This document shows, piece by piece, positions 33,025 to 42,614 of a stretch of DNA of 64,000 nt (position 1 is the first letter of the stretch; the number at the start of each line of letters is the position of its first letter). The notes under the pieces were generated by a model. That model made no database searches and had not been told where the DNA came from. It saw nothing but the letters and a program-made list of their open reading frames with translations. The position numbers were made by a program, and so were the translations under genes. Origin of the DNA: Pleomorphomonas sp. NRK KF1 (lineage in GTDB: Bacteria > Pseudomonadota > Alphaproteobacteria > Rhizobiales > Pleomorphomonadaceae); NCBI RefSeq assembly GCF_023721755.1, contig NZ_JAMDLH010000001.1, positions 744,001 to 808,000 of the forward strand, read 5' to 3'.

Positions 33025-33939
33025 GTGAAGCCGATCGCCGTCATCGGAAACGTCAACGTCGACCTGATCCTCGGCCCGGCGACGCCCTGGCCGCAACCGG
33101 GCACCGAGATCATCGTCGACCACGACGAGTTGCGCGTCGGCGGCTGCGCCGGCAACTCGGCCCTAGCGCTCAAGGCGCTCGGTGTGCCCTTCGCGCTGGC
33201 GGCCAGCATTGGAAGCGACCGCTTCGGCGCATGGCTGGCTGAAGAGTTTGGCGATCAGTCCGAGCGCTGGCGTGTGCATGCGGAAAACACCACCATCTCC
33301 GTCGGCATCACCCACCCCGACGGCGAGCGCACATTCTTCACGACGCTCGGCCACCTGCCGCACTACGGTGCCGCCGACGTTCTGGCCGCCCTCGACGGCG
33401 AGGCCCATCGCGCCGGTTATGCGCTGTTCGCCGGGCCGTTCCTGATGCCGCGGCTGGCCGGAGAGTACGACCAGCTTTATGACTGGGCCGATCGTTTCGG
33501 CATCCGCGTCGCCCTCGACACCGGCTGGCCGCCCGCCGGCTGGACCCCCGGAGTTGTCGCTTCGGCCAAGGGATGGCTGGCCCGCTCGTCGATCGCCCTC
33601 TTCAACGAGGTGGAGACCACATCGATCACCGGACGAAACGACGTGCGTGACGCTGCGCGCGCCATGCTCGACCTGATGCCGGACGGCGCGGTCGCAGTGG
33701 TCAAGCGCGGCCCGCATGGCGCTCTCGCTGCGTCCAATGCCGGCCTCGTCGACGTCACGGCGCCCAAGGTCACTGTGATCGACACCATCGGCGCCGGTGA
33801 CGTGTTCAACGCCGGCTTCCTGGCGGCGCTGGCCGCCGGCAAATCGCTCGAAGAAAGCCTGTCGGCGGGGACGGCCACCGCCTCGCTCGCCGTTTCCACC
33901 TACCCCCGCCGCTATGCCCCGCCGGAGACCCGCCAATGA
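33025..33939 (+). CDS. PfkB-family sugar kinase
   Basis: A 304-residue ribokinase-fold kinase. It starts at GTG 33025, immediately after the SIS stop, so the two are coupled. The substrate motif GGCAGNSALALKALG and the catalytic DTIGAGDVFNAGFLAALAAG (Asp base, anion hole GAGD) are intact. Family members phosphorylate fructose, ribose, KDG, fructosamines and others. With SIS and ABC partners it should phosphorylate the imported compound before the SIS enzyme acts. Its last four bases overlap the ATPase start (ATGA). Confidence 0.9.
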   Translation: MKPIAVIGNVNVDLILGPATPWPQPGTEIIVDHDELRVGGCAGNSALALKALGVPFALAASIGSDRFGAWLAEEFGDQSERWRVHAENTTISVGITHPDGERTFFTTLGHLPHYGAADVLAALDGEAHRAGYALFAGPFLMPRLAGEYDQLYDWADRFGIRVALDTGWPPAGWTPGVVASAKGWLARSSIALFNEVETTSITGRNDVRDAARAMLDLMPDGAVAVVKRGPHGALAASNAGLVDVTAPKVTVIDTIGAGDVFNAGFLAALAAGKSLEESLSAGTATASLAVSTYPRRYAPPETRQ

Positions 33940-35015
33940 GCGCCCTCGTCGTCGACCATATTCGCAAGTCCTTCGGCGATGTCGAGACGCTGAAAGGCAT
34001 CGACATTGCGCTCGAGAGCGGCGAGTTCCTGGTGCTGCTCGGCGCCTCCGGCTGCGGCAAGTCTACGCTGCTCAACATCATCGCCGGCCTTGCCGAACCG
34101 ACCGGCGGCGACATTCGCCTCAATGACCGTTCGCTGATCGGCGTCCATCCCAAGGACCGCGACATCGCCATGGTGTTCCAGTCCTACGCGCTCTACCCGA
34201 ACCTGTCGGTGCGCCGGAACATCGGCTTCGGCCTCGAGATGCGCAAGGTGCCGGCCGCCGAGCGCGAGAAGGCCGTGCTGGAGGCGGCGCGCCTCCTGCA
34301 GATCGAGCCTCTCCTCGACCGCCGGCCAAGCCAGCTCTCCGGCGGCCAGCGTCAGCGCGTCGCCATCGGGCGGGCGCTGGTACGCAACCCCAAACTGTTC
34401 CTGTTCGACGAGCCGCTATCGAACCTCGACGCCAAGCTGCGCATGGAAATGCGCACCGAGCTGAAGCGCCTGCATCAGATGATGAAGACCACGGTGGTCT
34501 ACGTCACCCATGACCAGATCGAGGCGATGACGCTCGCCACCCGCATTGCCGTGATGCGCAACGGCCAGATCGAACAGCTCGGAACGCCCGAAGAGATCTA
34601 CAACCGGCCGGCCACACTCTACGTCGCCACCTTCGTCGGCGCGCCGCCGATGAACCTGCTCGACGTTCTCGCCACCGACCATGGCCTTCTGGTTGCCGGC
34701 AGCGACACGGTCATTCCGCTGCCGCCCGCGCTGCTCGCCAAGATTCCGCAGGAGCGTAACATCAAGCTGGGCATCCGGCCCGAGTGCTTCCGCGCCGAAG
34801 CCGAGGGGGGCTTGCCGCTGACGCTTCGCTGCGAAGTGGTGGAGCTCACCGGCCCGGAGCTGATCCTTTCGGGCAGCATCGGCACCCAGCGCCTGGTCGC
34901 GACCCTACCGCCGCGTACCCGGGCGATTTCGGGTACTGACGTCACGCTCCTGCTGGATACCGAGGCGCTGCACCTCTTCGATGCCGAAAGCGGCCAGCGT
35001 CTCAGCGTGGACTGA
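33936..35015 (+). CDS. Sugar ABC transporter ATP-binding protein (UgpC/MalK-like)
   Basis: A 359-residue ATPase with Walker A GASGCGKST, Q-loop VFQSYALYPNLSVRRNI, signature LSGGQRQRVAIGRALVRNP, Walker B LFLFDEPLSNLDAKLR and H-loop VTHDQIEAMTLA. The C-terminal third (after about residue 240) is a TOBE-type regulatory domain. It completes the sugar importer and may also energise other family 1 importers. Its 3' end overlaps the convergent dehydrogenase gene by 14 bases. Confidence 0.95.
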   Translation: MSALVVDHIRKSFGDVETLKGIDIALESGEFLVLLGASGCGKSTLLNIIAGLAEPTGGDIRLNDRSLIGVHPKDRDIAMVFQSYALYPNLSVRRNIGFGLEMRKVPAAEREKAVLEAARLLQIEPLLDRRPSQLSGGQRQRVAIGRALVRNPKLFLFDEPLSNLDAKLRMEMRTELKRLHQMMKTTVVYVTHDQIEAMTLATRIAVMRNGQIEQLGTPEEIYNRPATLYVATFVGAPPMNLLDVLATDHGLLVAGSDTVIPLPPALLAKIPQERNIKLGIRPECFRAEAEGGLPLTLRCEVVELTGPELILSGSIGTQRLVATLPPRTRAISGTDVTLLLDTEALHLFDAESGQRLSVD

Positions 35016-36144
35016 GACGCAATAGCCGTCCCGGGCTCGCGTCTTCGATCACCCACACCGCGCCATCCGGGGCCACAGCGACGTCACGGATTCGACCCTC
35101 CATGGCAAATCGCTCGTCTTCATGGGCGGCGTCGCCCTTGATGGTCACCCGCGACAGCGTCTGGGTCTTCAGTCCGCCGATCAGGGCAGCGCCCTTCCAG
35201 GCCGGGAACAGGTCGCCCTCGTAGAATGCCAGCCCGGCGGGCGCGATTACCGGCGTCCAGTAGAGAGCCGGCTCCTGGAACTCCGGCCGCGTCGGTGGCT
35301 TGGGAATGGGCGTGCCGTTGTAGTTGTCGCCATAGGAAACTTCAGGCCAACCGTAATTGACGCCCGGCTCGATGAGGTTCAACTCGTCGCCGCCCTTCGG
35401 CCCCATCTCGTGTAGCCACAGGCGCCCGTCGGAGGCGAACGCCAGACCATAAGGGTTGCGATGCCCGGTCGTCCAGGTCTCGGCACGGACGCCGCCCGCA
35501 TCTGACATCGGGTTGCCCGGCGCCGGCTTGCCGTCGAGCGTCAGGTGCAGCACCTTGCCGAGAGCCAGGTCGGGGTCTTGCGCCGTCTGGGGGCGCATTC
35601 GGTCGCCGGAGGTCAGGAACAGCGACTTGCCATCCGGAGCAAAGGCGATGATGCCACCGGGTTGGCCGCCCTTGCCCTTCGGCATCTGCCGCCAGATCAC
35701 CTCGAGGCCATCGAGCCGCGCCTCGCCTTGCGGCTCGGCCAGCGTCGCACGCGCAAGCACCAGCGAACTGCCGCCATAGCCGGGTTCGACATAGGTGAAG
35801 TAGATGCGCCGGCTTTCGGCGAAGTCGGGCGCCAGCGCCACGTCGAGCAAGCCGTTCTGTCCGGAATGCGCCACCTTCGGCAGACCCGACACCTCAACGG
35901 GCTCCCCACCCTTGTGATCGACCAGGTACATCCTGCCCGGCTTGGTGGTGACGATCAACCGATCGGCGTCGATGACGGCAATGGCCCATGGCAGATCGAA
36001 GCGAGCCACGGTCTGCGACTGGAATGGCAGTTGCGTCGTCGCCTTGTTCGGACCGGCGTTCTCCGGCGCTGCCTTGGCCGTCCCTGTCGCCACGATGGCG
36101 GTCGTCGCTGCGGCGATCAGCGCCTTTGCGAGAGTGGAGTGCAT
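35002..36144 (-). CDS. Secreted PQQ-type soluble sugar dehydrogenase (YliI/Asd-like)
   Basis: A 380-residue periplasmic beta-propeller with a Sec signal (MHSTLAKALIAAATTAIVAT followed by GTAKA). Glucose/sorbosone dehydrogenase motifs are LPWAIAVIDADRLIVTTKPG, SGQNGLLDVALAPDF, HRNPYGLAFASDGRLWLHEM then GPKGGDELN, and APAGLAFYEGDLFPAWKG. It should oxidise aldose sugars outside the membrane using PQQ. GGGAGA precedes the ATG at 36144. It stands alone, convergent with the sugar importer. Confidence 0.9.
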   Translation of the reverse strand: MHSTLAKALIAAATTAIVATGTAKAAPENAGPNKATTQLPFQSQTVARFDLPWAIAVIDADRLIVTTKPGRMYLVDHKGGEPVEVSGLPKVAHSGQNGLLDVALAPDFAESRRIYFTYVEPGYGGSSLVLARATLAEPQGEARLDGLEVIWRQMPKGKGGQPGGIIAFAPDGKSLFLTSGDRMRPQTAQDPDLALGKVLHLTLDGKPAPGNPMSDAGGVRAETWTTGHRNPYGLAFASDGRLWLHEMGPKGGDELNLIEPGVNYGWPEVSYGDNYNGTPIPKPPTRPEFQEPALYWTPVIAPAGLAFYEGDLFPAWKGAALIGGLKTQTLSRVTIKGDAAHEDERFAMEGRIRDVAVAPDGAVWVIEDASPGRLLRLSPR

Positions 36145-36229
36145 GTCGGCGTCTCCCTGAAAAATGGCGGCCACCCCGGCACCATCAAGGAGATTTGGGA
36201 AGTCGCGAGCCATTCGCAAGAGATGGGGG

Positions 36230-37621
36230 CTATAGCCAGCCCAGCAACTTCCACCACAGGAAGTCGATCGGCACCAGAACGACAAGGGTGATCAGCGCCA
36301 GGGGCACCGTGACCTTCACGAGATGGTCGAGCCTCTCCCCGGAAAGCTGCATCGCCACCACGAGAGGCCCAACCTGGTAGGGAAACATCACGGTCGAAAA
36401 CCCGACCACCTGCGTCATCAGCACGGTCATGACCCCGTAACCTGTGAGCGTGGCGAGATCTCCCGCCATCGGCGTCAGCACGGCCGGCGCGCTTGGCACC
36501 GTCGTGAACATGCCGGTGAAGAAGGACATGAAGGTCAGCGAGAAGAAGTTGGCGGCATCGTTGCCCGGCGCGAGCGGCAACACGGAGGTCAGGAAGGCGC
36601 CCAGCTTGGCACCGAGGCCGGAAGCCCCTACGACAGCTCCGAGCGCCAGAGCACCGGCCACGAACAGGAGCAGGCCGAAGTCGATCGACTGCTTGAAGGC
36701 CGGCGGGTTGACCACGCCGATACCGGGCGACAGCAGCAAAACGGCGGCGCCCAGACCGACCCAAGCGGCATTGATGCCATGCAGGCTGTCGGTCATCCAC
36801 AAGACGAGCGTCAGGATCAGGATGGCAATGACCTTGCCCTGTCCAGCCTTGCCCGGTGCGGCCGTCGCCGCCGTCGTGCCGAGCGGCGTTTCCACCTTTG
36901 CAGGGAAAAGCGCCAGAACCAACGCCACGGTGACCACCGCTTTGAGGATGCCCAGCACCGGGTAATGCAGAAACAGATAGTCGGTATAACCGAGGCGGAT
37001 GCCGAGGATGGTTTCGGCTGAACCGGCCAGCACCATGTTCGGAATGTTGGACGGCAGGATCGCGAAACTCGGCATGTTGCAGCCGATGGCCAGGATCGCG
37101 GCGATACCGATGCGCCCGTTGGAGCCTTTTGCAAAGCCGCAGCGGTCGGCCAACGCCATGCCGATCGGGATCATCACCACGGCACGCCCTACCGACGACG
37201 GCATCAGGAAACCGAGAAGCATCGAAGCGAGCATCAACCCGCCGATCAGGCGCGGATAGCTGCTCGTCAAAAGCGGGGCGATGATGCCGGCAAGACGACT
37301 GTCGAGCCCGGTCGCATTGATGGCCGCGCCGATGACGAAGCCGGAAATGATCAGCCATACCGCCGCCGAGGCGAAGCCCGAGAACACCAGGGGCGCCGGT
37401 TGCAGGCCTGCGATCAGAACGGCAGCAAAGAGCAGAAGACTGGCAAAGTAGTTCGGCACCAACGCCGTCGCCCAAAGCCCGAGCGTAACGAGGACGATGG
37501 CAAGCGTAAGGCTGCCCGACCGCCCCAACTCGGTCGGAGACACGAACACGAGGGTAGCGGCGGCCAGGATCACGGCGGCAAGAATGAAATGCCTGAGAGT
37601 CAGCTGGCCGGGCGAGAACAT
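36230..37621 (-). CDS. SLC13/DASS-type anion permease
   Basis: A 463-residue inner-membrane carrier with about 11-12 hydrophobic helices. Signature stretches are LMPSSVGRAVVMIPIGMALA, CNMPSFAILPSNIPNMVLAG (a TNxxN-like substrate loop), and TTVPSAPAVLTPMAGDLATL near the second pseudo-repeat. The class moves dicarboxylates, sulfate or related anions. It is divergent from an AraC regulator 72 bases away, which is likely its controller. The anion is not known. Confidence 0.85.
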   Translation of the reverse strand: MFSPGQLTLRHFILAAVILAAATLVFVSPTELGRSGSLTLAIVLVTLGLWATALVPNYFASLLLFAAVLIAGLQPAPLVFSGFASAAVWLIISGFVIGAAINATGLDSRLAGIIAPLLTSSYPRLIGGLMLASMLLGFLMPSSVGRAVVMIPIGMALADRCGFAKGSNGRIGIAAILAIGCNMPSFAILPSNIPNMVLAGSAETILGIRLGYTDYLFLHYPVLGILKAVVTVALVLALFPAKVETPLGTTAATAAPGKAGQGKVIAILILTLVLWMTDSLHGINAAWVGLGAAVLLLSPGIGVVNPPAFKQSIDFGLLLFVAGALALGAVVGASGLGAKLGAFLTSVLPLAPGNDAANFFSLTFMSFFTGMFTTVPSAPAVLTPMAGDLATLTGYGVMTVLMTQVVGFSTVMFPYQVGPLVVAMQLSGERLDHLVKVTVPLALITLVVLVPIDFLWWKLLGWL

Positions 37622-37693
37622 GACGATATCCTTCGATGAGTCTGATGGAACGGCACCCTATCGGAAAGGCAACGCTGGCGTTAAGATAACATC

Positions 37694-38527
37694 ATGCCAA
37701 GAAATGTCGCTGAAACGCCATTCTTCGAACCGTCGCCCATTTCCTACATCCTCGATCCCGCTCGCCCGCTGCTGATCCGCAGCCAGACGCTGATCGCCGG
37801 TCGAATCGTGCGGCCGCATGCCCATCCGCGTGGCCAGTATGCCTGGGCCAAGAAAGGCGTGCTGCGAATCATCAGCGATCACTGCGTCTGGATCGTTCCT
37901 CCCACACACGCGGTCTGGATACCGAGCGGAACGCGCCATCAGGTGGCAAGCGAGACACCGGCGGAGGTGCGGCACGTCTTCGTCGATCCATCCCGTTCCG
38001 TCCGGACCGGGGCCCAACGCCCCCACCGGTGTGCCGTGCTCGCGGTGACGCCGCTGATGCGCGAGCTCACGCTTCGACTGGAGACCTTGCTTGTCGAGGA
38101 GACCGACGAAGCGCGCCGGCTACGCTTCTGCGATGTGATGATCGACGAGCTGGATCGCCTCGCCGAGGCGCCGCTGAGCCTTCCCGGCGGGCGCGACTCC
38201 CGTCTGGTACGTCTCACCCGTCACCTCGGCGAGCATCCTGAAGACCGCCGCCCTCTCGCCGAACTGGCGAGCTTCGTCGGCGCCAGCACACGCACCCTGG
38301 AGCGACTGTTTGCCGCCGAGACCGGACTGACCTATCGCCGCTGGCGGGCTCGGCTTCGCCTTCTCACCGCCATCGAGCGCCTGGAGCGCGGCGAAAGCGT
38401 CACCGAGGTTGCGTTGACGCTCGGCTATTCTTCGCCCAGCGCCTTCACGGCGAGCTTCAGGGAGGAGTTCGGTGAACCGCCGCGAACCTTCCTGCAAGGC
38501 CAAACGCGGATGGTTCTGGACGCCTAG
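37694..38527 (+). CDS. AraC-family regulator with N-terminal cupin (NimR-like)
   Basis: A 277-residue regulator. The N-terminal cupin has HAHPRGQYAWAKKGVLRI and WIVPPTHAVWIPSGTRHQVA, and the two C-terminal HTH motifs are LAELASFVGASTRTLERLFA and VTEVALTLGYSSPSAFTASF. Regulators of this pattern often sit divergent from a single transporter they control, as here with the SLC13 permease. No ligand is evident. Confidence 0.9.
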   Translation: MPRNVAETPFFEPSPISYILDPARPLLIRSQTLIAGRIVRPHAHPRGQYAWAKKGVLRIISDHCVWIVPPTHAVWIPSGTRHQVASETPAEVRHVFVDPSRSVRTGAQRPHRCAVLAVTPLMRELTLRLETLLVEETDEARRLRFCDVMIDELDRLAEAPLSLPGGRDSRLVRLTRHLGEHPEDRRPLAELASFVGASTRTLERLFAAETGLTYRRWRARLRLLTAIERLERGESVTEVALTLGYSSPSAFTASFREEFGEPPRTFLQGQTRMVLDA

Positions 38528-38595
38528 CTCCCCGCGCTGATACAGCCATCGGAAGGTCGCTGTCGGCCGCCCGATTTCAAGACGAGACTGCAACC

Positions 38596-39087
38596 ATGGA
38601 CCTTCTGGTGAAGCTCTACGACGTCGTTGCCGACGCCGACCTCGACAGGCGGCTGGCGGACAAGGGCATCGTCATCCGCCGGGCGCTGGCGCCCGAACTC
38701 GACACCATCCGCGCCTGGATCGCTTCCCGCTTCAGCGCCGGCTGGGTCAGCGAAACGCAGATCGCCTTCTCGCGCGATCCCAATGCCTGCCTGATCGCGG
38801 TGCGGGCCGGCAAGCTGCTGGGATTTGCCTGCTATGACGGGGTCGCCCTCGGCTTCTTCGGGCCGACCGGCGTCGACGAAGCGGCACGTGGCCTCGGCAT
38901 CGGCAAGGCCCTGCTCATCAGGACGCTGCTGGCCATGCGCGAACGCGGCTACGGCTACGCGGCCATCGGCTGGGCCGGCCCCGTTGACTTCTACGCTCGC
39001 ACCGTCGGCGCCACTCCCATCCCCGGCTCGGACGGCAGCGTCTACAAGGGGCTGCTCAACCCGCTGCTGCACGCGCCGACCGAATAG
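38596..39087 (+). CDS. GNAT-family N-acetyltransferase
   Basis: A 163-residue acetyltransferase. The acetyl-CoA pyrophosphate loop is GVDEAARGLGIGKALLIRTL (R-x-x-G-I-G-K), preceded by the beta4 strand GVALGFFGPTG, with the late WAGPVDFYARTVGA segment also typical. It has no signal or membrane part. It follows the AraC gene by 68 bases and is convergent with the GH20 gene. The substrate is unknown. Confidence 0.88.
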   Translation: MDLLVKLYDVVADADLDRRLADKGIVIRRALAPELDTIRAWIASRFSAGWVSETQIAFSRDPNACLIAVRAGKLLGFACYDGVALGFFGPTGVDEAARGLGIGKALLIRTLLAMRERGYGYAAIGWAGPVDFYARTVGATPIPGSDGSVYKGLLNPLLHAPTE

Positions 39088-39091
39088 ACCG

Positions 39092-41029
39092 TCACAGACT
39101 CGGGCAGAAACGGGTCAGCGCGCTGAACCGCTCCCAGTTCTTGTTTGCCGCCGGCGTCCACCCCGCCTCGGCCACGGCAGTAAGACGCGGGAATACCAAG
39201 TGGTTGAAGTGGACGCGACTGTCGACCAGCTCGGTCCAGAGGCAGGCCTGGATACCCTTGAGGCGCGGCAGCAGTTCGGCGGGAATATCGTTCCCCACCT
39301 CATAGGCATAGGTCGACTCCAGCGAGGTGGCGCCCGCCCAGCTCATGCCGATCTCGTCCCAACCACTGGAATGGGCAATGTCGAGATAGTAGGCCTCGGC
39401 TGGCGCCATGACGATGTCGTAGCCGCGCTGGGCGAGACCGGCGCCGATCGCCGCCTTCTGCCAGACGGTGAGAAGCGTGCCCTCTGTCTCGACCCCCTCA
39501 CCATTGCCAACCTCGTTCCAGCCCGCGAGCTTCCGACCCCGCTCGGCAAGCATGGCCTGTACCCGGCGCATGAAGTGCGATTGCAGCGCCTCGGCACTGT
39601 CGATTCCGAGATCGGCCATCAGGCGGGCTGCCAGAGGCGAGGATTGCCAGGCTCCATGCGCTACCTCGTCACCGCCCACATGCAGGTAAGGCGACGGGAA
39701 CAGGGCCGCGAGATCGTCGAACACGGCTTCAAGCATCGTCCATGTCAGATCGATCGCCGGATTGAGAGCGTTGTTGGCAAACCCTTGAACGGACGCATAG
39801 GCGCCGGCCGGCTCATTCCGGTCGGCGAGCGCCGGCAGCGCGGCAAGCGCGGCGGTGCTATGGCCGGGAATGTCGATCTCCGGCACGATCTCGATGTTGA
39901 GCTGGCTGGCACGGCAAACCAGCGCTCGCACGTCGGCGTGGCTATAGAAGCCGCTACTTGGCTGCGCACCGTCGCCGAGTTGCGGCGGCAACGCCGCGTC
40001 CGGCCCGCGCACAGACCCGACTGAGGTCAGCTCCGGGTAGCCACGGATCTCAAGCCGCCAAGCCTCGTCATCGGTGAGATGCCAGTGGAAGACGTTGATC
40101 CGGAGATAGGCGAGGCAGTCGAGGAAGCGGGCGATATCGCCGACGGGGAAGAAACGGCGGGCTGTATCGAGATGGCAGCCGCGCCAGGCAAAGCGTGGCC
40201 GATCGGCAATGTGACCATCCGCCGGAAAGCGGAAGCCACCGCCGGCCCTGGCGGCGCGCAACAGCTGCCCCAGCGCCGTCAGGGCATATTGCCGGCCGGC
40301 AGCGTCGGCCGCCGTGATCAGGATATCGGTGGCGCGGAAATCCAGTCGATAGCCTTCCCGGTCGAGCGATGCATCACTGGCAAAGCGTAGCAGACGGTCA
40401 TCCGGCAGCGCCGTCAGCGAGAAAGGTGCAGGCTCGATCGGAAACAGGCGGCGAAACAGCGCGGTCACCGCGGACACCGCCGACAGTTCGTCGGCCGTCG
40501 CACCCTCGGCCGGCACCAGGTAGCCCGGCAAGAGGTCGGATGGAACCATTTCCACTTCGGCCGGCCAAGGTATCAGCGCGAACGGCTGAGCGGCCATGGC
40601 ACCGGATACAGACCTCTCGCCGGACGTCTCGCGCCGGAGATCCCCGACGAACACCGCCCGGCGCACGCCGTCGGCCTCGGTCAGGTAGGCCGAAACGATC
40701 CCCTCCCCGCGATGCTGCGGCTCTCCGGTGATGCCGCCGAGCGAGAATCGCCACGCACTGCCCGGCACGAGGCGGAAACCCTCCGGCGGCGCGACCTCGT
40801 GGTAATACCCCCGCCGGTCGAGAAGGTGCACATTGTCGGCGGATGGATCGCGTTCGACAAATCGAAGCGTGGTGAAGACGAGGCGGAAGCCCTCGACCGG
40901 CACGGCGCCGGTATTGCGGAGCTCGAACACGAAACGGCCGGCTGGATCCCCTTCCGACGGTTGCCAAAGGCAATCGAGATGGAAACAAGCCGCTTCGGGA
41001 GCGCCGGGCGCCCCTTGCTGGTTGGTCAT
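39092..41029 (-). CDS. Beta-N-acetylhexosaminidase (GH20)
   Basis: A 645-residue enzyme that removes terminal N-acetylglucosamine or N-acetylgalactosamine. An N-terminal beta domain (residues about 10-130) resembles the hexosaminidase accessory domain. GH20b is at about 150-270, and the catalytic barrel begins at RPRFAWRGCHLDTARRF, with FHWHLTDDEAWRLEI, PEIDIPGHSTAAL and the catalytic D-E pair in HVGGDEVAHGAW. The ATG at 41029 has GGAGGAG five bases upstream. No signal peptide is visible, which is unusual for an enzyme class often exported. Confidence 0.92.
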   Translation of the reverse strand: MTNQQGAPGAPEAACFHLDCLWQPSEGDPAGRFVFELRNTGAVPVEGFRLVFTTLRFVERDPSADNVHLLDRRGYYHEVAPPEGFRLVPGSAWRFSLGGITGEPQHRGEGIVSAYLTEADGVRRAVFVGDLRRETSGERSVSGAMAAQPFALIPWPAEVEMVPSDLLPGYLVPAEGATADELSAVSAVTALFRRLFPIEPAPFSLTALPDDRLLRFASDASLDREGYRLDFRATDILITAADAAGRQYALTALGQLLRAARAGGGFRFPADGHIADRPRFAWRGCHLDTARRFFPVGDIARFLDCLAYLRINVFHWHLTDDEAWRLEIRGYPELTSVGSVRGPDAALPPQLGDGAQPSSGFYSHADVRALVCRASQLNIEIVPEIDIPGHSTAALAALPALADRNEPAGAYASVQGFANNALNPAIDLTWTMLEAVFDDLAALFPSPYLHVGGDEVAHGAWQSSPLAARLMADLGIDSAEALQSHFMRRVQAMLAERGRKLAGWNEVGNGEGVETEGTLLTVWQKAAIGAGLAQRGYDIVMAPAEAYYLDIAHSSGWDEIGMSWAGATSLESTYAYEVGNDIPAELLPRLKGIQACLWTELVDSRVHFNHLVFPRLTAVAEAGWTPAANKNWERFSALTRFCPSL

Positions 41030-41268
41030 CAAAACTCCTCCCAACGCGAGCCCGAGCCCCGCTGCCGTGCCCGCTGTCGCATCGGAGCCAGCCGGTCAGT
41101 TCCAGGCTCGGTCCGATCGCCGTCGCCGATTGGACGGCAGCGACGAGCAAGGCGCAAGCTCGCCGTGCATCCGAGGAACAGAAAAGTCGGCGGACGTACG
41201 CCCCTCCGCAGAGCGGAACAACCGCCGCAAATGCATGGCGTCGCCCCGGATCGAGAGAGAACTCCCTA

Positions 41269-42483
41269 TCAGACCACCGGGCGCTCTGCCTGGGTATCGG
41301 GGGCTCGCGTCTTCCTTTCGAGAAGCAGCGAGACGACGAACACCGCCGCCCCGACCAGGCCGAGCGCCGCGCCCACCCAGCCCGTCGAGGCCCAGCCGTA
41401 ACCGGCGGCGATCGAAACGCCGCCAAGCCAGGCGCCGAGCGCATTGGCGGTATTGAAGGCCGAATGATTGAGCGCGGCGGCCAGCGTCTGGGCATCCTTG
41501 CCCACGTCCATCAGGCGGGTCTGGAGGGTCGGGACCACCGCAAACCCGGTACCGATGAGAAAGACGACGATGACCGCCATCACCGGCTGGCGCACCGCCA
41601 CGGTGAACAACACCAGAACCAGCACGTTCCAGGCCATCAGGCCACCGATCGTCGGCAGTAGCGCCCGATCGGCCAGTTTCGGCCCCACGATATTGCCGGC
41701 AATCATGCCGGCACCGAACACGCTGAGCACGAAGGGCACGGCGCTTTCGGGAATGTGCGACACGTTGACGAGCGTCGGGGTGATGTAGCTGAACACGGCG
41801 AACATGCCGCCAAAGCCCGTCGCACCGATGGCGAGCGTCAGCCAGACCTGCACCTCGCGCAGGGCGCCCAGCTCCCGCAACGGGCTCGCGCCGCGTTCGG
41901 GGCGATCGCGGGGAACACACACGGAAACCAGCGCCACCGTCATCAAGCCCAACGCCCCCACGATGGCGAAGGCAACGCGCCAGCCGAGCACCTGGCCCGC
42001 CCAGGTCGCCACCGGCGTGCCGACAAGCGTCGCGATCGTCAGCCCCAGCATGACGCGGCCGACGGCGCGGGCGCGCCCGTCGGGACCTGCCATGCCCGCC
42101 GCCACCAGGGCAGCAACCCCAAAATAGGCGCCATGCGGCAAGCCGCTTACGAACCTCAGAACCACCAGGCTGACAAAACTCGGCGCCAGTGCGCTGGCAA
42201 GGTTCCCCAGGGCGAAGATGCCCATCAGGATCAGCAGCAGGACGCGCCGCGACAGTTTCGCGCCAACGACGGCGATCAACGGTGCTCCAACCACCACGCC
42301 GAGGGCATAGGCGCTGATGATCCGGCCGGCGGCGGGTACGGTGACCTGCCAGCCGTCGGCGACGTCAGGCAGAAAACCCATGGCGGCGAACTCGCCGGTA
42401 CCAATGGCAAAGGCGCCGATGGCCATTGCGAACTCGGCAATCGTCGCGGCGCTGAAGAGGGACGTCCTGGCGGCTGTGTTCAT
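41269..42483 (-). CDS. MFS transporter, AraJ/YdhP-like sugar or drug exporter
   Basis: A 404-residue, 12-helix major facilitator. Features: EFAMAIGAFAIGTGEFAAMG at the first helix, the loop 2-3 motif GAKLSRRVLLLILMGIFALG, and LPHGAYFGVAALVAAGMAGP. The C-terminal half includes MAVIVVFLIGTGFAVVPTLQ. The true start is ATG 42483 (MNTAART); a TTG at 42492 is the only longer option. It is divergent from a LysR regulator, an arrangement common for AraJ-type exporters. Confidence 0.92.
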   Translation of the reverse strand: MNTAARTSLFSAATIAEFAMAIGAFAIGTGEFAAMGFLPDVADGWQVTVPAAGRIISAYALGVVVGAPLIAVVGAKLSRRVLLLILMGIFALGNLASALAPSFVSLVVLRFVSGLPHGAYFGVAALVAAGMAGPDGRARAVGRVMLGLTIATLVGTPVATWAGQVLGWRVAFAIVGALGLMTVALVSVCVPRDRPERGASPLRELGALREVQVWLTLAIGATGFGGMFAVFSYITPTLVNVSHIPESAVPFVLSVFGAGMIAGNIVGPKLADRALLPTIGGLMAWNVLVLVLFTVAVRQPVMAVIVVFLIGTGFAVVPTLQTRLMDVGKDAQTLAAALNHSAFNTANALGAWLGGVSIAAGYGWASTGWVGAALGLVGAAVFVVSLLLERKTRAPDTQAERPVV

Positions 42484-42614
42484 CGGAACCAATCAGACTG
42501 GCGATCGCGCGGGACATCCCGGAATCGATCATTGAAGCGCCAACCTAGGTTTGATTTTGCTGCGAATAAACATGTGGTATCGGAAGGATCACTCGGAAAT
42601 TCCGGAAGATAGAT

